A stretch of 21,644 nucleotides of DNA from CAYYJM01 sp964471755. GTDB taxonomy: Bacteria; Planctomycetota; Planctomycetia; Gemmatales; Gemmataceae. Positions 1-6,856 of the stretch are shown piece after piece (the first letter of the stretch is position 1; the number at the start of each line of letters is the position of its first letter). Below the pieces are notes generated by a model. The model saw only the letters and a program-made list of their open reading frames with translations. It ran no database searches and had not been told where the DNA came from. The stretch spans positions 1 to 21,644 of the forward strand of contig CAYYJM010000088.1 of assembly GCA_964471755.1 (NCBI GenBank), in the 5' to 3' direction. Both the position numbers and the translations under genes were made by a program.

Positions 1-235
1 ACATCAGGCCAAGCGTGCATTACTTTCCTTACTGCCGATAGCCGAACGAGGGAACGATCTCTGTTCCATCATCAGCCGACGCCCGTTGTTCATGGGAGCT
101 AAAAAACGCACGGCCGCTCGATCCACCAGGACGGGGGTTGTAACTGCCCAGTAACAACCCCGCCGTCTGCCGTTGCCTGCCCGGCGTTCTCGGTGGACAA
201 TACCCCCGAGTCCGACAAACCCGACGGAGCAAATC
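1..235. other. Leading non-coding stretch
   Basis: No open frame here has a convincing start, ribosome site or recognisable product. The only structure seen is the hairpin at 134-161. The end of whatever gene lies to the left is outside the window. The promoter of the haem-protein gene that starts at 236 should lie in this stretch, but no -35/-10 pair stands out. Confidence 0.5.
134..161 (+). promoter_or_regulatory. Interrupted hairpin upstream of the haem-protein gene
   Basis: GGGGTTGT (134-141) pairs perfectly with ACAACCCC (154-161). Inside it, after one A/A mismatch, ACT (143-145) pairs with AGT (150-152) around a GCCC loop. There is no T-run after it, so it is not a classic intrinsic terminator. 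It sits 74 bases before the start codon at 236. It could be the terminator of an upstream gene, a protein-binding palindrome or part of the 5' leader; the sequence does not decide. Confidence 0.4.
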
Positions 236-826
236 ATGCCCGCTCACACAACCCGATGGCTGCTGGCAACGGTAACGATCATCCTTGGCGGGGCCCTGCT
301 CGCGGCGGCCCCGGTGCCGGAGGACGATCCGCGCATCCAGGCCCAGAAGGCCATCCTCGCTCTGGCCGATAACCTCGGTGCGAAGGATGTCGCCGAGCGT
401 GCGAAGAAGATCGTCGCTGAGTTCGACTCCTGCGACATATCCACCATCTTCCAGAACCGACAACGCAAGGGCCTCGGGATTGGCAAGCTGACCGAACTTG
501 GCTTTCCCGACAGCGTTGATCATCTCGTCCGGCAATTGAGCCACCGGAAGACCACGACCGAGGCCGACTTCGAGAACTATCGGGCCGATTACCTGCGTGT
601 CGCGAAGGTGCTGCAGGCGATGGCCGAACTGGCACCGCATCGCGGAGCGGAGTTCACCCGGAATGACCCGCAGCGCGTCGCCAACTGGCAGCGCGTCTCG
701 GCCGAGTTCAAAACCAGGACGGCGGCGTTCCGCCAGGCCATCGAGCAGGCCGACCCGAAGCAGGTCCGCCTCAGCGTGGCCGCCCTGCAGCAAACCTGCT
801 ACGCCTGCCACAATCTGCGCAACTGA
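236..826 (+). CDS. Secreted cytochrome c-type protein with C-terminal CxxCH (cytochrome c'-like)
   Basis: A 196-residue protein with an N-terminal signal peptide (hydrophobic stretch about residues 8-25, AAA before PVPED), then a largely helical, charged body. It ends with a single haem-attachment motif CYACH at residues 188-192, four residues from the C-terminus. A single CxxCH at the end of the last helix is the layout of class II cytochromes (cytochrome c' and c-556), which are periplasmic four-helix bundles binding one covalent haem for electron transfer or gas binding. The start at 236 was chosen over the in-frame ATG at 173 because it has a GGAG six bases upstream and begins directly with the signal peptide. 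An extra cysteine (C66) is unusual. A class II assignment is likely but the fold is not proven; the haem site itself is clear. Confidence 0.75.
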   Translation: MPAHTTRWLLATVTIILGGALLAAAPVPEDDPRIQAQKAILALADNLGAKDVAERAKKIVAEFDSCDISTIFQNRQRKGLGIGKLTELGFPDSVDHLVRQLSHRKTTTEADFENYRADYLRVAKVLQAMAELAPHRGAEFTRNDPQRVANWQRVSAEFKTRTAAFRQAIEQADPKQVRLSVAALQQTCYACHNLRN

Positions 827-859
827 ATCGTGTCACAGCGACGATGTGCGTCGGAATCT

Positions 860-913
860 GACTCCGGGAGGTGCCAGGCAATGGGCCTGGTGCCGTCAAT
901 CATCTCCGGAGTC
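860..913 (+). promoter_or_regulatory. Structured 5' leader able to hide the peptide gene's Shine-Dalgarno
   Basis: GACTCCGG (860-867) is the exact reverse complement of CCGGAGTC (906-913). An inner stem, 870-879 with 885-894, pairs over ten positions as RNA (two G-U wobbles) around a five-base loop. The right outer arm contains the GGAG (908-911) that serves the peptide start at 920, so the fold would block ribosome entry. A second in-frame ATG (881) overlaps the inner loop and has its own GGAGG (867-871) in the left arm. The structure is read directly from the sequence. A regulatory role is inference, and it might instead be a dispersed repeat. Confidence 0.45.
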
Positions 914-919
914 TCTGGC

Positions 920-1057
920 ATGTCTTACGAGAAACCGCCCGAAACGATCGAGAGCCTGACTCTGACCAAGGCCCCCCTGGTCGAGCTGCCGGACAACGAA
1001 CTGGAAGCGGTCGCCGCGGGCAAGGGCGGACGCTTCCTCCTCAAGACGATTCTGTAA
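920..1057 (+). CDS. Small peptide with double-glycine-leader-like motif (possible RiPP precursor)
   Basis: A 45-residue peptide that matches no family I can name. Its residues 24-38 read LPDNELEAVAAGKGG, close to the L-x-D-x-E-L-E-x-V-x-G-G pattern that ends the leaders of many bacteriocin, lanthipeptide and Nif11/NHLP-type precursors. Cleavage after AG or GG would leave a short cationic, hydrophobic tail ending RFLLKTIL. The start at 920 has GGAG (908-911) at 8-base spacing. An in-frame ATG at 881 with its own GGAGG would give 58 residues. No modification enzyme, C39 peptidase-transporter or immunity gene lies nearby, so a RiPP role is only suggested by the motif. The gene lies between the haem protein and a DUF1501 gene, all on one strand. 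It could also be an unrelated small protein with a chance match. Confidence 0.5.
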   Translation: MSYEKPPETIESLTLTKAPLVELPDNELEAVAAGKGGRFLLKTIL

Positions 1058-1149
1058 CCACGAGCCGAGAAAATCGAGCCGCCCCTTCTCAAACCGAGAC
1101 GGGGCGGGTACAGTCGATCTCCGGACGGTCGCCATCCCGGAGAGATCGC

Positions 1150-2571
1150 ATGCATCCGCTTCTGCACCGCACTCGTCGTCACTTCTTCCACGACTGCGCC
1201 GTCGGCCTCGGCTCGATGGCCCTCGCCTCGCTCCTGCATGCCGACACCGCTCCCGCCGGGCCATTGACACCGAAACCAGGCCACTTCCCGGCCCGGGCGA
1301 AACACGTCATCTATCTGTTCATGGCCGGTGGCCCGAGTCAGCTCGAACTCTTCGATCACAAGCCGAAACTCGACGCCCTGCACGGCAAACCGATCCCCGA
1401 CGAGTTCATCAAGGGCAAACGCTTCGCCTTCATGGACACGTTCACGAAGGAAGTGCCAAAACTACTCGCCACCCGGCGAAAGTTCGCCCGGCACGGCCAG
1501 AGCGGAGCCTGGGTCTCCGAATGCCTGCCGCACACCGCCGGCATCGTCGATGACATCGCCATCGTCCGCTCGGTGGCGACCAACGTCTTCAACCACGCCC
1601 CGGCGAAAATCTTCATCAACACCGGCGCGCCGCAGGCCGGCCGACCGAGCATCGGAGCCTGGGTGACCTACGGCATCGGCAGCGAATCGCGCGATCTGCC
1701 AGGCTTCGTCGTTCTGCAATCGGGACCACGCGGGCCTCGCGGCGGCGCTCCGATCTGGGGCAGCGGCTTCCTGCCGACGACGTACCAGGGCGTCCCGTTC
1801 CGCAACAGTGGCGAGCCGATCCTGAACCTGACCAGTCCGCCCGGCATCACGTCCGAACGCCAGCGTTCCGGCCTCGACGCTCTGAAGGAACTCAACGAGG
1901 CTCGTCTGGCTCAGGTCGGCGACCCGGAGATCGCCACGCGCATCGCCTCCTACGAGATGGCCTATCGGATGCAGACCAGTGCCCCGGACCTGATCGATCT
2001 GTCGAAGGAGGACACGAAAACGCTCGACCTGTACGGCGTCGAGCCGGGCAAGCCGTCGTTCGCGGCGAACTGTCTGCTGGCCCGGCGGCTCATCGAACGC
2101 GGCGTGCGCTACGTCCAGCTCTTCCACACCGACTGGGACCATCACGGCACGGCCGGCGAGAATCTGACGACCGGCCTGGACCGCGTCGCCCGCGAGACGG
2201 ATCGGCCCGGTGCCGCCCTGGTGATGGACCTCAAGCGGCGCGGCCTGCTCGACGATACGCTCGTCATCTGGGGCGGCGAGTTCGGCCGAACGCCGATGGG
2301 AGAGGTTCGCGACAGCATCGGTCGAAACCACCACATCGATTGCGCCGCGGTCTGGCTGGCCGGCGGTGGCGTCAAGCCGGGCCTGAACCTCGGCGAGACC
2401 GATGAACTGGGCTTCAACGCCGTCAAGGATCGGGTGCATGTCCACGATCTGCAAGCGACCATCCTGCACCTGCTCGGCCTGGATCACGAGAAGCTAACGT
2501 TCAAGTTCCAGGGGCGCGATTTCCGGTTGACCGACGTCCACGGGAACGTGGTGACGAAGTTGCTGAAATGA
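1150..2571 (+). CDS. DUF1501 family secreted protein
   Basis: A 473-residue member of the DUF1501 family, an alkaline phosphatase/sulfatase-like fold abundant in Planctomycetota, with function largely unassigned. The N-terminus has a Tat-like signal (TRRHFFHDC, then the hydrophobic VGLGSMALASLL). Family hallmarks follow in order: FMAGGPSQLELFDHKP (about residues 57-72, with the first metal-ligand-type Asp), a central EMAYRMQ region, VIWGGEFGRTP near residue 375, then NHHIDCAAVWLAGGG. The start at 1150 has GGAG (1139-1142) at 7-base spacing; longer readings upstream overlap the peptide gene. Members of this N-terminal type usually follow a DUF1549/DUF1553 (Planctomycete cytochrome C) gene; here none is present. 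The stop overlaps the start of a truncated DUF1501 copy. Confidence 0.9.
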   Translation: MHPLLHRTRRHFFHDCAVGLGSMALASLLHADTAPAGPLTPKPGHFPARAKHVIYLFMAGGPSQLELFDHKPKLDALHGKPIPDEFIKGKRFAFMDTFTKEVPKLLATRRKFARHGQSGAWVSECLPHTAGIVDDIAIVRSVATNVFNHAPAKIFINTGAPQAGRPSIGAWVTYGIGSESRDLPGFVVLQSGPRGPRGGAPIWGSGFLPTTYQGVPFRNSGEPILNLTSPPGITSERQRSGLDALKELNEARLAQVGDPEIATRIASYEMAYRMQTSAPDLIDLSKEDTKTLDLYGVEPGKPSFAANCLLARRLIERGVRYVQLFHTDWDHHGTAGENLTTGLDRVARETDRPGAALVMDLKRRGLLDDTLVIWGGEFGRTPMGEVRDSIGRNHHIDCAAVWLAGGGVKPGLNLGETDELGFNAVKDRVHVHDLQATILHLLGLDHEKLTFKFQGRDFRLTDVHGNVVTKLLK

Positions 2572-2645
2572 CGCCCGACTTCAACCCCAATCGTCGCGGC
2601 TTTCTCCGCGTCGGAGCCCTCACGCTGCCAGATCTGCTACACGCG
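2568..2645 (+). pseudogene. Truncated DUF1501 gene stub (N-terminal signal only)
   Basis: The ATG overlaps the stop of the preceding DUF1501 gene (ATGA). The first 26 codons give NRRGFLRVGALTLPDLLHA, the twin-arginine signal typical of another DUF1501 subfamily. After about 2645 nothing resembles the rest of the family (no GGPSQ or GEFGRTP segment). The frame stays open by chance into the antisense of the convergent cyclase gene. The body of the gene was presumably deleted, leaving a stub about 66 bases from the cyclase stop. The identity of the stub rests on the signal motif alone. Confidence 0.6.
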
Positions 2646-2711
2646 ATGGAGCGACACCCCGCGACACGGAAGGATCGTACTCAACCGCCGCATCGCTCGC
2701 CAGGACCTTCG

Positions 2712-4547
2712 TCACTTGCTCGCCAGTGGAATCACTCCGTCCCAGCCCACCGGCGGCGTGTGATTGTTCTGGATGATGAAGCCGATCAGCAGATCCTTGC
2801 CCCGATCGTGTGGCGGCATCTGGTACAGTCGCACGGCCGCCTCCTTCCAATCACCCGCCAGGAACGCGTCGAGGCCGGCCTCGTAGTGCGTCAGATGCTC
2901 GTCCGTCAGATCCGGATATTGTTCCTGCGACGGCAGCAGCTCCGACACCAGGACCGGTTTGTCCAGGCCATACGGCCGAACCCGAGCCAGCCGACGACAA
3001 CGGGCCATGCCGCCAGGAGCCAGCTTCTCGCGCACCACCTTCGCCGTTGCCTCGTCGAGCAGGATCGGCACGTGCAGAATCTTCGTCATCCCCTCCAGCC
3101 GGGAGGCCAGGTTGACGACCGGGCCGAAGACCGACACCTTGCCCTGCTCCGGTGTACCGAGCCGGCCGGCCACCGCACGACCCGTCGCCAGGCCGATGCC
3201 GACCCGGAAGCCGGCCAGCGGATGATCCTGCCGCCGCGCCAGCGCCTCGTAGAACGTCCGGATGCCCAGGGCGGCGAAGCAGGCCTGCCCCGTCGCGTCC
3301 GGCTCCTCCAGCGGCCAACCCCAGAAACCGAGTGCGGCATCGCCCAGGAAGTCGGCCACGACACCGCCATTGTCGAAGATCTGCTGCGTCATCACGCCCA
3401 GCGCCTTGCTGACGCGCTCGTGCAGACCGAGCAGATCCTCCGACTCGGCCTCGGCTCGACGCGAGAAGCCGCGCAGGTCGCAGAACAGCACCGTCACCTC
3501 GGTCTCGTGCGGTTTCAATGCCGTCGCCGGATCGCCCACCATGAGCATGCGCAGGACGTTCGGCGAGAAGAACTGCCCCAGCACGGTCTGCCGGTGTTCC
3601 AGCGACTGCACCTGGCAGAGTGAGGCGACCACCGAGGCGACCAGCTCGACGAACTTCAGGTCGTCGCTCAACTCGTTCTCGTCCCACGGAGCCAGCAGCG
3701 TCAGGCCCGGCTGCTCGGCAAACCGGCCGGCGACGTAGATGCCCCAGCCCTTGACCGCCTCGCCGCGCAGCGGCGTGCAGAAAGCCCAGTCGAAGTTCCC
3801 CTTCAGCGTGAAGTCCGGCAGTTCCGTCCGCTCGCCGGGCCGATCCGGAACGCCGGGAGCGCGATCCATCCGGTGCGTCGGCCAGGCGTGCAGCACGGTG
3901 TCGCGGACCTTCTCCACGGCCTCGATGATCAGACGATGACTCGGCTGGAAGCCGCCCTCGGTCGGCAATCGGCGATCCCAGTGCAGGATCTCGACCTGTG
4001 AGTGCCCCTCCTCACGCGGCACGACCGACACCAGGGCCACCGCGTCGGCCCGCGGGATGCCGGCCAGCAGCAGGGTGACCAGCTGCGTGAACAGCTCGAC
4101 GTTGTCGGCCGCGCTGGAGATCACCTTCGGCAGTCGGGTCAGCACGTCCAGCCGGCGCGGCGCATCGCGGAACGGCAGACGGTCCAGTTCCTGGGCGCTG
4201 ATCGTTCGGGAATGAACCTCGCCGGGATCGCTGCTCGGCGTCGAGACGGCTCCGGCGGTACTCAGTCGGAAGAGGGTCCGGCCAATGACGAAGTAGTCGC
4301 CCGGCGACAGTTCCAGCGTGGCGACCTCCTTGCCCCGAAAGTAGAGCGGGTTGCGAGCCGTCTCCAGCCGTCGGACGTGCAGACGCTGGCCCGACCAGGT
4401 GAGTTCGACATGCCGCCGCGATAGCCACGGCTCCCACGCCACCTGGCAGACCTCCGGGGCGCTCCCGAGAACGAACGTCTCTCCCTGATGTAGTTTCCGC
4501 CGCCAGTGTTCGGCTGGACTGGTGCCCTGGGCAATCAACTCCGCCAT
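2712..4547 (-). CDS. FHA-GAF-class III nucleotide cyclase
   Basis: A 611-residue soluble signalling enzyme. The N-terminal FHA domain (about residues 20-97) shows LSRRHVEL and ARNPLYFRG, the phosphothreonine-binding signature. A GAF-like region covers about 140-320. A class III adenylate/guanylate cyclase domain (about 345-500) shows the first metal Asp in VLFCDLRGFS (D357), the second in DFLGDAALGF (D403), and the transition-state pair N479 and R483 in VNLASRLE. Purine-selecting positions are odd: Asp (399) where adenylate cyclases have Lys, and Pro (476) where they have Asp. A C-terminal helical tail follows. The start at 4547 shares TGATG with the kinase stop and has AAGGAGG four bases upstream; ATG 4550 is possible but too close to it. 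It probably acts with the kinase. The product nucleotide cannot be predicted. Confidence 0.88.
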   Translation of the reverse strand: MAELIAQGTSPAEHWRRKLHQGETFVLGSAPEVCQVAWEPWLSRRHVELTWSGQRLHVRRLETARNPLYFRGKEVATLELSPGDYFVIGRTLFRLSTAGAVSTPSSDPGEVHSRTISAQELDRLPFRDAPRRLDVLTRLPKVISSAADNVELFTQLVTLLLAGIPRADAVALVSVVPREEGHSQVEILHWDRRLPTEGGFQPSHRLIIEAVEKVRDTVLHAWPTHRMDRAPGVPDRPGERTELPDFTLKGNFDWAFCTPLRGEAVKGWGIYVAGRFAEQPGLTLLAPWDENELSDDLKFVELVASVVASLCQVQSLEHRQTVLGQFFSPNVLRMLMVGDPATALKPHETEVTVLFCDLRGFSRRAEAESEDLLGLHERVSKALGVMTQQIFDNGGVVADFLGDAALGFWGWPLEEPDATGQACFAALGIRTFYEALARRQDHPLAGFRVGIGLATGRAVAGRLGTPEQGKVSVFGPVVNLASRLEGMTKILHVPILLDEATAKVVREKLAPGGMARCRRLARVRPYGLDKPVLVSELLPSQEQYPDLTDEHLTHYEAGLDAFLAGDWKEAAVRLYQMPPHDRGKDLLIGFIIQNNHTPPVGWDGVIPLASK

Positions 4548-6829
4548 CATCCCTCCTTCGCGCCGGGTGGAGTCTCGGTGTTCAACACGGTCGGCGGCTG
4601 CCGCGGCGCGACCTGGGAAGCATCCGTCCGCGCCAGCGATCCGCTCATCCCTGTCTCGCTCGTCACCGTCCGGCGTGCCAGGCCCAGGGAGCGCCGCAGG
4701 TACTGAACCAGCGGCGACGACGAGGACGGGTCCAGGACCAGAATCACGAAGCCCCACAGGGCGACGACCACGCCAATCACCACCAGCAAGGCGAGCAGAC
4801 CACTCCGCAGGAGCGTCCAGCGCAGCGACTCGACCGGAGCGAGAACCTCGGCGACCTTCTGCTCGACGAGAACCGTCCAGCCGGTGTCGATAATCGCGTC
4901 CCGGTTGTAGGCGACGATCACCGGCTCCAGCGCGACCAGCCAGGACGCGACCGCCGGAACCAGCGGATCGTGGAAATCGCCCTGGAAATCCTCGCCGCTG
5001 TCTGCTCGCGGGTGGGACTCGCCGGGCGTGTCGGCCGAATCGCGCATGCGGTGAGCCATGGCCTGGACCTTCCGCTGCTGTGCCCGGTCGGCCTGTTCCA
5101 GGACGTTTGCGGAGACGTAGCCGTCGGCCGTGGGACGATCCAGGTCGCGCTGCTGCTTCTCCAGGACGGGATGCTCGATGATCATGCCGGGGCGGCCCGT
5201 CTCGCCGGGTCGGGTATCGACCAGCACCGTGAACTGGCTCGGCGATCCCTGCCACTCGGCGAAGCGGCCGATCTGCGAGGTCATGGCCAGGACGCCGACC
5301 GGCTCGCCGACGCCGGGTCGGCCCGGCCAGATCGGCACGCTGAACGCCACCGTCAGCTTCTTCGTCACAGTGCTGCGGAAGACGACCGAGCGATGCGGTT
5401 GATGGATCAGCGGGGCCTTGCTCCCCGTCGGCAGATCCTGCCCCTGGCCGTGGAAGTAGTCGCGATGCGCCCAGGTCTTGCCGATCGAGTCGTTCGAGGG
5501 ACTGCGCGCCACCTGGACGCCGTTCTGATCGTTGATGAACCAGCTGACCGCCCGCGTTGCCGGCGTGAACGCGCCGTCGTAGATCGCGCTCTGGCCGTCG
5601 AGCCAGGTCTGGAACCATTGCCGCTGGTCATCCCATCCCGGCGTGCCGACCGCCAGGGTGCGGACCTTCTCCAGCCGGCGAATCAGTTCCGGATCGGCGG
5701 CTCCACAGGCGAGGATGCGCCAGCGCTTGTCGATGTCCAGGGCGAAGCGATCGGCGACCGCCCTGGCGGCGAAGCGATTGCCCTGCATCGCCTGGGCGGT
5801 CACCTCCTGTTCGGCGGACTGGATCGTCGCGTTGAACAGGCCCCAGCCGGCCAGGGCCATGACGAGCAGGACCAGAGCGGGAGCCACCGCGCCCAGGACG
5901 AGCCAGGGCCGACGGGCCTGGTTCTGCTCCCGGTTGTTCAGGGCGGTCAGCACGGCCTCGACGTTCGGATAGCGATCCTTCGGATTGACCGCGAGGCACC
6001 GATCGATGATGTCGGCCAGGGCGGCGTCCATGTCCGGCACGGTCCGATGTCCCCGAGGCCGCGGCGCGGTGTGCATCAGCCGACGGTACGCCGCCAGACG
6101 CTCGGCGATCGTGCCGTTCTGAAGCTGCTCGGTCGTCTGGGCTCCCTCGTCTCGAAACGGGGGCGATCCGGTCACCATGCAGTAGAGCAGGGCTCCCAGG
6201 GCGTAGACGTCCCAGCGAGCGTCGGGCACGCCCTTGAGGTCGGCCTGCTCGGGAGCCATGTAGAAGAGCGTGCCCAGGGACGGCGTCTGCTCGTTCGACA
6301 GACGCGACTGTCCGAAGTCGGCCAGGCGTGGCTTGCCGTCCTGATCGAGCAAGACGTTGCCCGGCTTGAGGTCGCAGTGGAGGATGCCTTTGCCATGTGC
6401 GTGGACCAGACCGCGAGCGACCTCGCGCACCACCTCGACGGCCTCGGCCACGGGCATCGGCCCGGTTCGCAGGCGATCTTCCAGCGAACCGTTCTCCATG
6501 TACTCCATGACGTAGTAGGGCGGATCGGCATTCCAGCCGACGGCCAGCAGCTGCACGACGTAGCGATCGGTGAACAGGTGGCGGAGCTTCTCCACCTCGC
6601 GGGCGAGCAGGCCCCAGTCGATGGCACCGCGTCGGGTGTAGTACTTGATGGCCACGGTGCGGCCACTGTTGCTGTCCACGGCGACCCAGACCTCGCCGAA
6701 GGCACCGCGGCCCAGAAAGCGTTCCTGCTCGTAGCCGGGCACGCGCAGCGGCGGCCGCAGGCTGTCCTGGCTCAACCGCTGCGCCTGCTGGCGGTCGTCG
6801 TCACCCATGACGGGGGTCTGGTCAAGCAT
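4547..6829 (-). CDS. Membrane Ser/Thr protein kinase with Cache-like sensor domain
   Basis: A 760-residue Hanks-type kinase. The cytoplasmic catalytic domain has a glycine loop GRGAFGEV (40-47), VAIK lysine (K62), catalytic loop HCDLKPGN (D153), DFG (171-173) and APE (192-194), so it looks active. HCD replaces HRD, a change seen in many bacterial Pkn-type kinases. One membrane helix follows (about 309-331), then about 335 extracytoplasmic residues with a dCache-like stretch (WFINDQNGVQVA, then a RDYFHG motif). A second helix (about 671-699) and a short cytoplasmic tail end the protein. It should phosphorylate Ser/Thr in response to an external ligand. The start at 6829 has AAGGGA nine bases upstream. 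It lies 27 bases after the HEAT gene and overlaps the cyclase start by one base, so the three are probably co-transcribed; the FHA-cyclase is a natural substrate candidate. Confidence 0.93.
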   Translation of the reverse strand: MLDQTPVMGDDDRQQAQRLSQDSLRPPLRVPGYEQERFLGRGAFGEVWVAVDSNSGRTVAIKYYTRRGAIDWGLLAREVEKLRHLFTDRYVVQLLAVGWNADPPYYVMEYMENGSLEDRLRTGPMPVAEAVEVVREVARGLVHAHGKGILHCDLKPGNVLLDQDGKPRLADFGQSRLSNEQTPSLGTLFYMAPEQADLKGVPDARWDVYALGALLYCMVTGSPPFRDEGAQTTEQLQNGTIAERLAAYRRLMHTAPRPRGHRTVPDMDAALADIIDRCLAVNPKDRYPNVEAVLTALNNREQNQARRPWLVLGAVAPALVLLVMALAGWGLFNATIQSAEQEVTAQAMQGNRFAARAVADRFALDIDKRWRILACGAADPELIRRLEKVRTLAVGTPGWDDQRQWFQTWLDGQSAIYDGAFTPATRAVSWFINDQNGVQVARSPSNDSIGKTWAHRDYFHGQGQDLPTGSKAPLIHQPHRSVVFRSTVTKKLTVAFSVPIWPGRPGVGEPVGVLAMTSQIGRFAEWQGSPSQFTVLVDTRPGETGRPGMIIEHPVLEKQQRDLDRPTADGYVSANVLEQADRAQQRKVQAMAHRMRDSADTPGESHPRADSGEDFQGDFHDPLVPAVASWLVALEPVIVAYNRDAIIDTGWTVLVEQKVAEVLAPVESLRWTLLRSGLLALLVVIGVVVALWGFVILVLDPSSSSPLVQYLRRSLGLARRTVTSETGMSGSLARTDASQVAPRQPPTVLNTETPPGAKEG

Positions 6830-6856
6830 GGCAAGCGTCCCTTCGAGCAGGCCGGG

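Noticed and set aside
2646..3623. Continuation of the second DUF1501 frame to 351 codons
   Set aside because: After codon 26 the sequence loses family similarity and becomes the antisense of the cyclase gene, whose catalytic motifs are clear.
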